Source: Paenibacillus contaminans (GTDB taxonomy: Bacteria; Bacillota; Bacilli; Paenibacillales; NBRC-103111). Taken from it: a stretch of DNA of 64,000 bases. Both the position numbers and the translations under genes were made by a program. Location of the stretch: contig NZ_QMFB01000025.1 in NCBI RefSeq assembly GCF_003285015.1, positions 62,001 through 126,000 of the forward strand. The letters are read 5' to 3'. Positions 36,007-44,755 of this stretch are shown one piece after another; position 1 is the stretch's first letter; every line of letters begins with the position of its first letter. Below the pieces are notes generated by a model. That model worked only from the letters and a program-made list of their open reading frames with translations, did not search any database and was not told the DNA's origin.

Positions 36007-36120
36007 GTTCTCTGTAAGCTATGACTTATAACATTTTGTTAATATAAGGTGAGTATCCTCCATAATTAACAGGCAAAATCGGCAATAGATAACGAACTGA
36101 AAAGGGAGGAATGAAATCTT

Positions 36121-36939
36121 ATGACTCAGGAAGAAGTGTTAAAAGGCGGTAATGTAAATCACGTAGTCCGTATGGCGAACACTGTTCGCCGCCCAATAGG
36201 TTATTGGAGTCCGAGTGTTCATGAACTACTCAAACATTTAGAAAAACAAGGCTTTGAGGGAGCACCGAGATTTCTCGGAATCGATGACTCCGGTCGTGAA
36301 ATATTGACATTTATTTCTGGAGAAGTTGCTGGAAACGATTATCCGGAACTTGAACCGTACATGTGGTCGGACGAAACGCTTGTGGGTTTGGCACGCCTTT
36401 TGCGTCATTTCCATGATAATACTATAGCGTTCACTCCCAATACGGAGTACAAATGGCAACTTAGCTATGCCGACGATGCCGAACACGAAGTGATCTGTCA
36501 CAATGACGCAGCGTTGTATAATGTTGTCTTTCAAAAGGGGGAACCTGTGGCGCTGATTGATTTTGACATGGCAGGCCCAGGTCCGCGTATGTGGGACATT
36601 GCGTACACCCTTTACACATCGATACCGCTTGGCGATTTCGCGCCTGACTTTTCTTCGGGAAAAATGGAAGTAGTACCCTATCAGCGTGAAAAACATGCTG
36701 TAGAGCGCAGACGGAGAATTCACCTATTTTTTGAATCTTATGGAGTTCCCGTCCCTAACAATCTAATAGAATGGATTATTGAACGGTTGATTGTACTGTG
36801 CGAGACGATGAAAAATTTTGCTGTCAACGGAAACCAAGCCTTTCAAAAAATGATTGATGAGGGGCAGTTGGCCCGCTATGAGAATGAGATTCGATTTGTA
36901 AAAGATCATTTCGAAGATTGGATAGAAATCCAATATTGA
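36121..36939 (+). CDS. Aminoglycoside phosphotransferase (APH)-fold kinase
   Basis: GGGAGGAATG precedes the start. The 272-residue protein has the APH catalytic loop VICHNDAALYNVVF (Asp and Asn) and the metal-binding VALIDFDMAGPG, followed by WDIAYTL. The N-lobe begins with KGGNVNHVVR. Related proteins phosphorylate choline, macrolides or aminoglycosides; the substrate here is not predictable. It is single, with a partial repeat at each side. Confidence 0.9.
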   Translation: MTQEEVLKGGNVNHVVRMANTVRRPIGYWSPSVHELLKHLEKQGFEGAPRFLGIDDSGREILTFISGEVAGNDYPELEPYMWSDETLVGLARLLRHFHDNTIAFTPNTEYKWQLSYADDAEHEVICHNDAALYNVVFQKGEPVALIDFDMAGPGPRMWDIAYTLYTSIPLGDFAPDFSSGKMEVVPYQREKHAVERRRRIHLFFESYGVPVPNNLIEWIIERLIVLCETMKNFAVNGNQAFQKMIDEGQLARYENEIRFVKDHFEDWIEIQY

Positions 36940-36941
36940 GT

Positions 36942-36992
36942 TGACTGAGTACGATAGCAATAAATACATGACGGCGGCCGGCCAGAACGATA
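36942..36992 (+). repeat. Dispersed repeat, left half only
   Basis: Left end TGACTGAGTACGATAGCAAT and the left hairpin arm ACGGCGGCCGGCCAGAACGA; the right arm and right end are absent, as if deleted. It starts 3 bases after the APH stop codon. Confidence 0.65.
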
Positions 36993-37154
36993 ATATTTTG
37001 ATAAAAATATACATAATGACATCAAAAAATGAAGTTATAATCTGAAATAAAGGAGATGGTATTTTTGGGTGATGCTTTCCCTAAAAATTCGGAAAACTAT
37101 AAACCCGTGATTTTCCCCCAATCACTAAGAGTAATTAAAGGAGGGATTGTAGAT

Positions 37155-37619
37155 ATGGAAACCGAAAACTTGCTACCTAAAATCCTGGAGATTGAAGCAC
37201 GTAGAGTTGTTGGACTAGGGAATATCGGTAAAGAACATGTGAACATTGCTGAGGTTTGGCCATCTTTTTTCTCAAGAATTCATGAGATACGTGGCAGGAA
37301 AAATGAATTGGAAACAATAGGAGCAATGAAATTAAATGATTTTGGCTATCTAGCATGTGTAGAGGTTGATGAGTTAAAGGACGTTCCAGATGGAATGTTT
37401 TCATTCGAAATTCCCAAAGGCAAGTACGTCCTGCTTACTCATAAAGGGCCACTCAGTAAGATTGGTGAAACCTTCGATAAGCTAATGAACTGGATTAAAG
37501 CAAATAATTTTGAGGAGAGCAACATTGTAACGGTGGAAGTATACGATCACCGTTTTAAAGGTGAAGATGAGGATAGTGAGTTTGACTCGTATATTGAGCT
37601 TAAACAAATCAATTCCTGA
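37155..37619 (+). CDS. GyrI-like small-molecule-binding (AraC effector-type) protein
   Basis: The ATG at 37155 follows GGAGGG and removes a non-conserved 33-residue leader; a TTG at 37065 with AAAGGAG is the alternative. The 154-residue product fits the GyrI/effector-binding fold: KILEIEARRVVGLG at the start, GYLACVEVDELKDVPDGM, and PKGKYVLLTHKGPLSKI. Such stand-alone domains bind drugs or other small ligands. The gene lies between copies of the dispersed repeat. Confidence 0.82.
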   Translation: METENLLPKILEIEARRVVGLGNIGKEHVNIAEVWPSFFSRIHEIRGRKNELETIGAMKLNDFGYLACVEVDELKDVPDGMFSFEIPKGKYVLLTHKGPLSKIGETFDKLMNWIKANNFEESNIVTVEVYDHRFKGEDEDSEFDSYIELKQINS

Positions 37620-37635
37620 ACTATGGGAACTAGAG

Positions 37636-37712
37636 CTTAACGTCCAAGACATCGAGGCTGCCGAGTAAAATCGGCAGCCTCGTTACGCTATCGGGCAGGA
37701 TTGTTTGATTAT
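37636..37712 (+). repeat. Dispersed repeat copy 5 (class A hairpin)
   Basis: Left end CTTAACGTCCAAGACAT, perfect hairpin GAGGCTGCCGA/TCGGCAGCCTC (37654-37681), and right end TATCGGGCAGGATTG. Confidence 0.75.
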
Positions 37713-37777
37713 TACAAGAAATTCCTGCAAAATGAGAAATGGAATGGTCCGGTCTTTGTTATTGAGTCAAGTACAGC

Positions 37778-37860
37778 TTAAGCTAACGAGGAACAAGAGT
37801 TGAGCAGGATGCCGCGGCAACCGCTCAACTCTTTTCAACAAAAGGGCAGTTTAATTATTT
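37778..37860 (+). repeat. Dispersed repeat copy 6 (third hairpin type)
   Basis: Left end AGCTAACGAGGAA, hairpin AAGAGTTGAGC/GCTCAACTCTT (37795-37833), and right end AAAAGGGCAGTTTAATT. The hairpin differs from classes A and B but the ends match the family. Confidence 0.65.
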
Positions 37861-37929
37861 AGATTCCGTTGTCAGAAAATCACTCAGTGCTGCGTCAGTT
37901 TATAAGGTCGACTTTACACGAGGTGTTGT

Positions 37930-39645
37930 ATGAAGCTCATCACATCCGAAAATGATCAAAAAGAGTCGGAACAGCCGGAAACGTTGGAACAACTGGAGGA
38001 CGGCGTGCTTGTGGCACGTGCGCAATTGGGGGATCGGGAAGCTTTCGGCGAACTGGTTCGCCGCCATCGCAGAAGTATGTATGGCTACGCGCAATCATTC
38101 ACCCAAGAGCCGTTCGCAGCGGAAGACATCGTGCAGGAAGCGCTCATTCGTGCATTTTTACATCTTGGTTCGCTTGTTGACATTGAACGCTTTTTGCCGT
38201 GGTTACATCGGATTGTCCGCAACCAGGCGTATAGCCGCCTAAGGAGCAGAGGCACGAAAGAAGTGCCGTTCACCGGCCTGTGCCGCTCACATCCGGAGGG
38301 GAGGTACCCTAACGGCAACTGGTCGAACATCGATGCCGTGTTGTGCTTCTTATCCCGCTCATTTGGCGACGAGAACTATAATCATGTCAATCCGGAAGAA
38401 CGGCTCGTTCGCATGCAACTGAATGAGATGATCCAAAGTGCAATGAACGGCTTGAACAAGCGTGAACGACAAATATTCGAGGCTCATTTTTTCGGTCAGT
38501 TGTCGCCGCAGGAGATTGCCAAGCTGTTCAGCATGTCCCAAACCAACGTATATCAAGTCATTTCCCGCTCGCGCAAAAAAGTGATGCAGGAGCGACACCG
38601 TATCGTCATCGACCACTATATGAACGATCGGAAGGATGCAGGCACAATGAAAACGAACATATTACCAACTTCGGACTGGTTTTACGCAAAAGGAGAGGCA
38701 GGTTCTTGGACTTCAGTGGGATGGGCAATGTATCGCATGCTCGGGTATACGGAGCAGCGACCGACGCTGCCGATGGTAATGGGACTGACAGGACACGCGT
38801 TTCGGATCTCGGTTATTCGTGACGGCGTAAATATCGGGGGAGCGACAGCCTATTCGTTCTCAAAACTACTACCCCTCGGACTGCGGAATCTCGGTTGGTC
38901 GTGCGACTATGTAGAAAGTATGCGTCAGACACAATCGTCGCTGCAGTCGTCCATCCCGAGGGCGCTTGCCCTTGCTCAACGCTCGGTAGACAAAGGGATT
39001 CCTGCGCTCGTCTGGGACTCCTTTATCCCTGAATTCGGGGTCGTTTATGGCTACAATGACGAGTCACGTATGTTGCATGTGATGGAGTGCGTCCAAGATG
39101 ACAAACTGCCGTACGACCGTTTGGGCCGGAGCACGCTGGATGAACTATTCGTCTTGACGATTAGAGAGCGGGAACAAAAGGATTTGCGGACGATGCTGCG
39201 TGATGCTCTGGTCATGATTTTGGCGCATTATGAGGGCGAAAAGTTAGAGGATGATCGAGGTGTCTGCGGTCTGCACGCATACGAAACGTGGGTGGAAGCT
39301 TTTCGCGAAGGCCATATCGATCCGTTTGGTAACGCGTATAACTTTGCGGTCGTGCAGGATGCTCGCAGATTGGCCGCCGATTTTCTCCGGGAGCTTGCCG
39401 GCGATTGGAGCACCGGTAATGCAACTGATGCACGTATGAGAGAGTTGAGCAGTGAGGCGGCACAGTGTTACGAACTTATCGCTGCCCGGCTTGGCAAGCT
39501 AACCTCGCGATTCCCATTTCCGTCTGGCGGTGACCCGAATTCAATTGAAAGCAGAGAGGATGCAATTTCGGTGCTACAGCAGGTGGCTGAGACGGAGCGT
39601 CAAGCCGTCGGGCTGCTAAATCAGATGCACGTGTTGCTGCAGTAA
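37930..39645 (+). CDS. ECF sigma factor fused to a BtrH-like C-terminal domain
   Basis: The 571-residue protein has a complete sigma factor at its N-terminus: region 2 (AFGELVRRHRRSMYGYAQSF, then AEDIVQEALIRAF) and region 4 (NKRERQIFEAHFFGQLS then PQEIAKLFSMSQTNVYQVIS), ending about residue 225. Residues about 240-400 resemble the BtrH N-terminal/C39-like fold: GLTGHAFRISV, LGLRNLGWSCDYV, KGIPALVWDSFIPEFGVVYG. The last 150 residues are helical. The frame is uninterrupted, so this is a true fusion. It may couple ligand or peptide sensing to transcription. No anti-sigma gene is adjacent. Confidence 0.8.
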   Translation: MKLITSENDQKESEQPETLEQLEDGVLVARAQLGDREAFGELVRRHRRSMYGYAQSFTQEPFAAEDIVQEALIRAFLHLGSLVDIERFLPWLHRIVRNQAYSRLRSRGTKEVPFTGLCRSHPEGRYPNGNWSNIDAVLCFLSRSFGDENYNHVNPEERLVRMQLNEMIQSAMNGLNKRERQIFEAHFFGQLSPQEIAKLFSMSQTNVYQVISRSRKKVMQERHRIVIDHYMNDRKDAGTMKTNILPTSDWFYAKGEAGSWTSVGWAMYRMLGYTEQRPTLPMVMGLTGHAFRISVIRDGVNIGGATAYSFSKLLPLGLRNLGWSCDYVESMRQTQSSLQSSIPRALALAQRSVDKGIPALVWDSFIPEFGVVYGYNDESRMLHVMECVQDDKLPYDRLGRSTLDELFVLTIREREQKDLRTMLRDALVMILAHYEGEKLEDDRGVCGLHAYETWVEAFREGHIDPFGNAYNFAVVQDARRLAADFLRELAGDWSTGNATDARMRELSSEAAQCYELIAARLGKLTSRFPFPSGGDPNSIESREDAISVLQQVAETERQAVGLLNQMHVLLQ

Positions 39646-39687
39646 GCTTTCCGCTGTTTTGGAACGGAATTTCGCTCTGCAACAGTG

Positions 39688-39800
39688 AGTAGGCGGCCGG
39701 TCAGAATGACCGGCTGCCTTGTTCGCCTAACAGGCAGTTATGCTCAATTCGAAGCCGCCGAGGGATCGGTAGCTTTATTACGCGATTGGGCAGGATAGTG
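39688..39800 (+). repeat. Two dispersed repeat copies in tandem (class A)
   Basis: The first has hairpin AGGCGGCCGGTCA/TGACCGGCTGCCT (39690-39719) and right end CCTAACAGGCAGTTAT. The second has GAAGCCGCCGA/TCGGTAGCTTT and right end GATTGGGCAGGATAGTG. The remainder of the 39646-39949 gap shows no gene. Confidence 0.7.
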
Positions 39801-39949
39801 GAGAGTCGGTGTATCATTAAAATAATTTTAAATGTGAGAAAATTCGTTATTGTATTCCTCGGTTGAGAAAGGAAAGATGAAAACTGGAAGCTTTCTGTGT
39901 AAAATTGTTACATGAGCTGAATATTTGGTGTGTATAAAGTGGAGGGCTT

Positions 39950-40954
39950 ATGAAAAAAGCAAACGCTAATTTAATGAAAGAAATCAATTTATACAATTTG
40001 CGCCAAGTGATGAAGCGCGTTGAAACGGCAACCAAACCACAGCTGGCCGCACTGACCGAACTGAGTGTCGTCACGGTGAATTCCCTTGTGAAGGAACTCC
40101 AAAGCCTGGGGGAGATCTTTGAAGATGAGACCGTTCCATCCAACGGCGGAAGACCCGCGCTGGTTTATCGCTATAATTATAATTTCAGCCTCGCAATCGT
40201 CGTTTACATAAAAGAGAAACAAGGACAAGTTTTTGTTTCTGCAACGGTCGTGAATTTGGAAAACCATATTTTATTACAAGAAGAATACTTATGGCCTGTT
40301 TTTGATCGTCATCACTTCTTTGAGATTATTAGTCGTTTCCTCACACTATATCCCTCCATAAAAGTGATTGGGATAGGCATTCCCGGGCAAGCTGTAAATG
40401 GGGAAATTAAGGTCAGCAGTCATAAGGAACTGATGGGCGTTCGTATGATTGAAGAAATGGAATCGCGATTCGGCTTGCCGGTTATGGTGGAGAATGATAT
40501 TAATGCCGCAATAAGCGGATATTGTGCAATGCAGGATTTGAATGACGAGTTATGTGTACTTGGCATTTATTTTCCAACGAAATATCCGCCTGGCATGGGG
40601 ATTGTTCTAGACGGCAAAATTGTTAAAGGAAAAAACGGCATGGCGGGAGAAATCAAGTTTCTTCCTATGGACCTCGATTGGTATGATGAGATGGGCGAGG
40701 AGACGTTCGTAGAATCGGTATGCCTAATTCTGCAAAGCGTCATTGCCGTTCTGGCTCCAGATAAAATTGTGATCTATCAGAATCTGTTGGAAGCAGACAC
40801 CTGGAACCCCGCATGGGAATCTTATCAGCTTCGTCATCCCCAGCCCTCGTATCCTGAGGTGATCTTACAAGATACATTTCAGCAGGACTTTGAAGCAGGC
40901 ATGAGATGGCTAACACTCAAAGAATTAGAACCATCCCTGATCCAATTGAAATAA
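39950..40954 (+). CDS. ROK family transcriptional regulator
   Basis: GGAGGGCTT precedes the start. The 334-residue protein has an N-terminal winged helix (about 8-75, with KPQLAALTELSVVTVNSLVKEL) and a ROK sugar-kinase-like body (GIGIPGQAV, VENDINAAISGY). The Zn-binding CxCGxxGC segment of sugar kinases is not seen, so it is probably a regulator only. It is followed by an MFS gene whose promoter carries a dyad that may be its operator. Confidence 0.88.
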   Translation: MKKANANLMKEINLYNLRQVMKRVETATKPQLAALTELSVVTVNSLVKELQSLGEIFEDETVPSNGGRPALVYRYNYNFSLAIVVYIKEKQGQVFVSATVVNLENHILLQEEYLWPVFDRHHFFEIISRFLTLYPSIKVIGIGIPGQAVNGEIKVSSHKELMGVRMIEEMESRFGLPVMVENDINAAISGYCAMQDLNDELCVLGIYFPTKYPPGMGIVLDGKIVKGKNGMAGEIKFLPMDLDWYDEMGEETFVESVCLILQSVIAVLAPDKIVIYQNLLEADTWNPAWESYQLRHPQPSYPEVILQDTFQQDFEAGMRWLTLKELEPSLIQLK

Positions 40955-41009
40955 CCGGCGAACCCTTGATTCGTTTCAGGGGGATTCTCTTTTCGTTGTT
41001 ACTTGTATC

Positions 41010-41068
41010 TTGACAAAGAAAAGCTGAGTCTGCATACTAAATAAATATACTTTATAAAGTTAGTTTAT
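41010..41068 (+). promoter_or_regulatory. Promoter and probable ROK operator upstream of the MFS gene
   Basis: TTGACA (41010-41015), 17-base spacer, CATACT (41033-41038). Immediately downstream an imperfect inverted repeat ATAAATATACTT/AAGTTAGTTTAT (41041-41052, 41057-41068, 9 of 12 matching) resembles AT-rich XylR/ROK boxes. Confidence 0.6.
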
Positions 41069-41138
41069 TATGGTTCGGGAAAAATTAGGCTTAATGAAAC
41101 AGCGTAATCCATTCATTCGTTTTATAAGGAGAATTACG

Positions 41139-42380
41139 ATGGCAAACGTATTCTTGATCATTATTTATCTTGCATTTATTAGCCTTGGAATTCCAGATTC
41201 TTTGCTCGGATCGGCCTGGCCCGTGATGTACGACGACATTGGCGCTTCTTTGGGCTCCGCAGGGATCTTGTCCATGGTCGTGGCCGGAGGAACCATCGTC
41301 TCCAGTCTGGCAAGCGGTAGAATCATACAACGCTTGAGCACCGGGGGAGTTACCTTAATTAGCTGCTTTCTGACTGCAGCGGCGCTGCTTGGATTCGCTG
41401 CGGCCCCCTCGATGATCTGGCTTATCCTGCTAGCTATTCCTCTTGGTCTTGGCGCAGGTGCCATAGACTCGGCGCTGAATCATTATGTAGCTGAAAATTA
41501 TAAGGCCCATCATATGAATTGGCTGCACTGTTTCTGGGGTGTAGGGGCAACAGCCGGACCAATTATCATGTCCTTTTATATTGCCAACCATAATTCATGG
41601 AGAGGCGGTTATGCTGCAGTCTCCATGATCCAGTTCGTGCTTGTCATTATTTTGTTTGTTACGCTCCCGTTATGGAAGCGAATCGCTGCGAGTCGTGAGC
41701 TTGAGCAGTCACGAAATGGACTGCAGCAAGAACGTGCCGAATCCGTTCTGCCGCAGAAGGACGAGAGCAACAAAGTGGGCGTGTTCCGTATCAAAGGCGT
41801 CAAACCTACACTCATCACCTTCTTGTTTTATTGCGGGGTCGAAGCAACGGTAGGGCTATGGGGGGCCAGCTATCTGGTAGGCGCAAGACATATTACTGCA
41901 GAGACGGCTGCCGTATGGATATCTTTGTATTATGGAGGAATTACAATGGGAAGGCTGATTACCGGCTTTATTACGCTAAAAGTCCACAATCGTGCATTAA
42001 TCCGGTTCGGTCAACTTGTTGCCATTGCAGGCGGGATCGTCCTTTTGCTCCCGCTGCCCAACCCGCTGTTACTGATTGGGTTCATTCTGGTTGGACTCGG
42101 ACTCGCCCCCATCTTCCCTGGGCTTCTTCACGAAACGCCGATCCGATTTGGAAGGGAAAATTCCGGGAGGCTCATGGGATACCAGATGGCTGTAGCATAT
42201 ACGGGGACCACATTCCTTCCCCCGTTATTCGGCGTAGTCGCAATACAGACGAACGTAGCATTGTTCCCCTTTGTTGTGCTTGCTTTCCTTATTTTCATGT
42301 TGATAAGTGCTGAGAAAGTAAACTTCGCTTTGAATAAACGAGTAAACGCAACGGACGATCAGACGGGAGAGGATAGTTGA
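41139..42380 (+). CDS. MFS transporter (FucP-like sugar permease group)
   Basis: AAGGAG lies 7 bases before the ATG at 41139; the longer frame has no such site. The 413-residue protein has about 12 membrane helices, begins FISLGIPDSLLGSAWPVM, and has conserved GLGAGAIDSALNHYVAEN and WLHCFWGVGATAGP segments, a pattern common in Bacillales sugar permeases. Its position after a ROK regulator and the promoter dyad suggest sugar-inducible uptake. Confidence 0.9.
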   Translation: MANVFLIIIYLAFISLGIPDSLLGSAWPVMYDDIGASLGSAGILSMVVAGGTIVSSLASGRIIQRLSTGGVTLISCFLTAAALLGFAAAPSMIWLILLAIPLGLGAGAIDSALNHYVAENYKAHHMNWLHCFWGVGATAGPIIMSFYIANHNSWRGGYAAVSMIQFVLVIILFVTLPLWKRIAASRELEQSRNGLQQERAESVLPQKDESNKVGVFRIKGVKPTLITFLFYCGVEATVGLWGASYLVGARHITAETAAVWISLYYGGITMGRLITGFITLKVHNRALIRFGQLVAIAGGIVLLLPLPNPLLLIGFILVGLGLAPIFPGLLHETPIRFGRENSGRLMGYQMAVAYTGTTFLPPLFGVVAIQTNVALFPFVVLAFLIFMLISAEKVNFALNKRVNATDDQTGEDS

Positions 42381-42433
42381 GATTTTCAAATCATTTTGAG
42401 AATCAAATTGGTTGAGAGCAGGTGGCTGAAAGT

Positions 42434-42814
42434 ATGGAAATCATTCGTCGCGTTACAACATCACAAAAAGCGATTGCTTTTACTTTCGACGATGGTCCTA
42501 ATCCGATCTATACTCCGCAATTGTTAGATATTTTCGAAGCGGTTTCCGGTCACGCTACGTTTTTCATGACGGGTAAACAAATCGAACTTTATCCCGAGAC
42601 CGCTCTGGATGTCCATGTCAGGAAACATGAAATTGGGAACCATTCTTACTCCCATCCTTATATGACTCAATTAGTTAGCATCCTTCTCTTTCATGACGGC
42701 TTCGGGGACCGTTCCCAAACCATCGAAGCCGTTCGAATTTTGACCAAGGAATTAACAGAAGAAGGTTATCAGCTTGTAACGGTTAATGAACTCTTACAAA
42801 TGTCCGAATCATAA
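42434..42814 (+). pseudogene. Polysaccharide deacetylase (NodB domain) with internal deletion
   Basis: AGGTGG precedes the ATG at 42434. The 126-residue frame shows NodB motif 1 (FTFDDGPNP) and motif 2 (HEIGNHSYSHP), then jumps directly to the C-terminal motif ILLFHDGFGD and a normal terminal helix. About 70-75 residues that carry motif 3 (RxPxG) and motif 4 (DxxDW) are missing, without a frameshift. Activity is unlikely. It follows the MFS gene. Confidence 0.75.
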
Positions 42815-42837
42815 TCAAAATAGTGAAAGAGGATCTG

Positions 42838-42867
42838 AAAAGAACCTAGCCAACGGCTAGGTTCTTT
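42838..42867 (+). terminator. Hairpin after the deacetylase remnant
   Basis: Perfect 13-bp arms AAAGAACCTAGCC and GGCTAGGTTCTTT with a 3-base loop (AAC). The stem's 3' side supplies the T run. Confidence 0.85.
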
Positions 42868-42904
42868 CGTTCATATTTAACGCAAATTAATGATAGTTGA
42901 ATCA

Positions 42905-42960
42905 TTAGAAAAGCCGCCGATTATTTCGACGCCTTGTGCGCATGTTATGCGGGCTTGATC
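42905..42960 (+). repeat. Degenerate dispersed repeat copy (class A-like)
   Basis: AAAAGCCGCCGATTATTTCG with a weak partner ACGCCTT, and GCGGGCTTGATC in the place of the right end. The gap 42815-43179 has no gene. Confidence 0.35.
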
Positions 42961-43179
42961 ATAGTCTCTGGATCGGGCTCGTGCTCCTAACTAACTATCC
43001 TGAATGACTAGCTTTCCGATCAAGGGGAGGATAATTTAACCAGTTACCGAATGTTTCAATTATAGCGGAAAAAATAGTTTGGAGTTTGAATACAAAAAGA
43101 TCCAAAACGAGAAAGGCTACCGCGTGATTTACCGGCGTTCTTGTTGCGAGGATACGGACACAAGATGAAGAGGTGAAAT

Positions 43180-43803
43180 ATGATTCGAGGAGTAATTATT
43201 GAAGGGTTGTCTACCGCAGGAAAAACGTCAGTATTTTCTGCAATAAAAAGATTACATTGCCAACCACGCAATGGTGAAAAGACGATAATTGCAATAAGTG
43301 AACACTACTCGCAAGTATTGCATTCATACCAGGGTGCCTTAAGATCCATGGACAAGGATGAACATATTCAGCTTTTAAACCATCATGTTGATTATCTTGA
43401 GCAACAATTTGAATGGATTCATTTACTCGGTCATACGAAACCATCAAACGGTATATTTTATCTTTTGGAGAGGTTCAATGTAAATCATCGAGCGGCCTTT
43501 ATAAATTCTGTAGAAATTGAAATGCTGGAAAAACGTCTATCAAGGCTGAATGCACATTGTGTACTCTTAACCCTATCCCCAGATGCTGTAGAGGCTAGAT
43601 ATATTGAAAGTCGAAGCGCAGCTTGGAAATCGTATGTGATGGAAAACCACCGCACGGTAACAGAAGCATGTCAGAAGTTTTTAGAGGATCAGGAAAAGCT
43701 TCGTATGTGTGCTAAACAATCGTTAATTCCAACTTTAGAGATTAATACAGATGAAGCAGACTGGGATTCTTATGCAAAACGAATTCTCTTAGAATTAAGC
43801 TAA
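43180..43803 (+). CDS. P-loop kinase-like protein (thymidylate-kinase-like)
   Basis: AAGAGGTG precedes the ATG. The 207-residue protein opens with a Walker A loop IEGLSTAGKTSVFSAI (about residues 7-22). A DRF-like segment (LLERFNVNHR, about 92) and a lid-like Arg stretch (ARYIESRSAAWKS) suggest a nucleotide or small-molecule kinase. No close family was recognised. The stop codon is the TAA of the following repeat copy. Confidence 0.8.
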   Translation: MIRGVIIEGLSTAGKTSVFSAIKRLHCQPRNGEKTIIAISEHYSQVLHSYQGALRSMDKDEHIQLLNHHVDYLEQQFEWIHLLGHTKPSNGIFYLLERFNVNHRAAFINSVEIEMLEKRLSRLNAHCVLLTLSPDAVEARYIESRSAAWKSYVMENHRTVTEACQKFLEDQEKLRMCAKQSLIPTLEINTDEADWDSYAKRILLELS

Positions 43804-43885
43804 CAAGAACATAAGCGCAATAGAAACATAACGGCAGCCGGCCAGAACGATTGGCTGCCGTTTCTCAACGGGCAGGATAGTGAGT
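43799..43885 (+). repeat. Dispersed repeat copy 7 (class A, complete)
   Basis: Left end GCTAACAAGAACATAAGCG supplies the stop codon of the kinase-like gene. The hairpin ACGGCAGCCGGCC/TTGGCTGCCGT occupies 43830-43861, and the right end is CAACGGGCAGGATAGTG. Confidence 0.85.
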
Positions 43886-44032
43886 GACAGTACTTTTGAG
43901 ATGCCGAAAAAAATATTCAGGAAGATGTTCGGTTGTACTTTGAAAAAGGGAAAGGAGTAGAACTATAATGCCTGAGTCAGGGTTCCGTAGAGTATAATTA
44001 CTTTATCATCACATAATGGATGGGAGAGCATT

Positions 44033-44272
44033 ATGTATCCAATTAAATTGGTTTTGTTTGATCTAGATGATACACTTTTACACTTTGACGACTATTGGGA
44101 AAATAGTGTTAAGGACGCGTTCAGAAATCATTTTTTCACTAGTGAAATGAATAGTAACGAGTACCTTATTCGCGCTATTCCGCTAACGGGTACAAGAGCT
44201 CAATACATATATGACGGCAGCCGGCCAGAACGATCGGCTGCCGTTTCTCAACTAACCGGCAGTATAATTTAG
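44033..44272 (+). pseudogene. HAD hydrolase truncated by the dispersed repeat
   Basis: GGGAGAGC precedes the ATG. The first 50 codons are a typical HAD start (VLFDLDDTLLHFDDYW, nucleophile motif DxDxT). From about base 44182 the frame runs into repeat copy 8, which encodes the last 30 residues (tail ends QLTGSII). More than 150 residues of the HAD core and cap are lost. No further HAD sequence was found downstream. Confidence 0.8.
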
Positions 44273-44276
44273 TTGC
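44182..44276 (+). repeat. Dispersed repeat copy 8 (class A, complete)
   Basis: Left end GCTAACGGGTACAAGAGCTC, hairpin GACGGCAGCCGGCC/GATCGGCTGCCGT (44213-44244), right end ACTAACCGGCAGTATAATTT. It lies inside the HAD reading frame. Confidence 0.88.
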
Positions 44277-44356
44277 AAATAAAGGAAAATAGATTGGATA
44301 TGAGAAGTACATAAAGGGATTATTCTATATTTGGAGTAGTTGGGGAGGGCTTTTCG

Positions 44357-44689
44357 TTGAAATACTTTTATGGAATATTAGCGATTTTGGGAGTTGTGTT
44401 GCCGTATTCGCAATTTCTTCCATGGATCATTCAAAATGGCCTGGATATGTCTCAATTAGTAGAAGAAATAACCCAAACGCGCATTGGATCATTTGCATGG
44501 ATGGATGTTTTGGTATCAGCAATTGTACTTATTGGGTTCATTCTCTTCGAAGGCAAAAGAAATGGTATGAGGTCGTTATGGTTGCCGATTATAGGTACTC
44601 TTGTAGTAGGTGTTTCATTAGGCCTTCCTTTATTTTTATTACTTCGTGAAATACACATCGAGAAGAAATTACAAGAGCGCTTGAGCTAA
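44357..44689 (+). CDS. DUF2834 family membrane protein
   Basis: A TTG start follows GGGAGGG. The 110-residue protein has three membrane helices and the DUF2834 pattern: VLPYSQFLPWI, FAWMDVLVSAIVLIGFI followed by FEGKR, and SLGLPLFLLLRE. The function is unknown. It is flanked by complete repeat copies, and its TAA stop is part of the next copy's left end. Confidence 0.85.
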   Translation: MKYFYGILAILGVVLPYSQFLPWIIQNGLDMSQLVEEITQTRIGSFAWMDVLVSAIVLIGFILFEGKRNGMRSLWLPIIGTLVVGVSLGLPLFLLLREIHIEKKLQERLS

Positions 44690-44755
44690 CGGGTACGCTA
44701 GTTCAATATAGACACAAAGGCAGCCGGCCACGACGATCGGCTGCCTCTTTTTCGC
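44685..44755 (+). repeat. Dispersed repeat copy 9 (class A, no right end)
   Basis: Left end GCTAACGGGTACGCTAGTTC supplies the stop of the DUF2834 gene. The hairpin AGGCAGCCGGCC/GATCGGCTGCCT is followed by CTTTTT, a clear terminator. The right end is missing. Confidence 0.85.
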
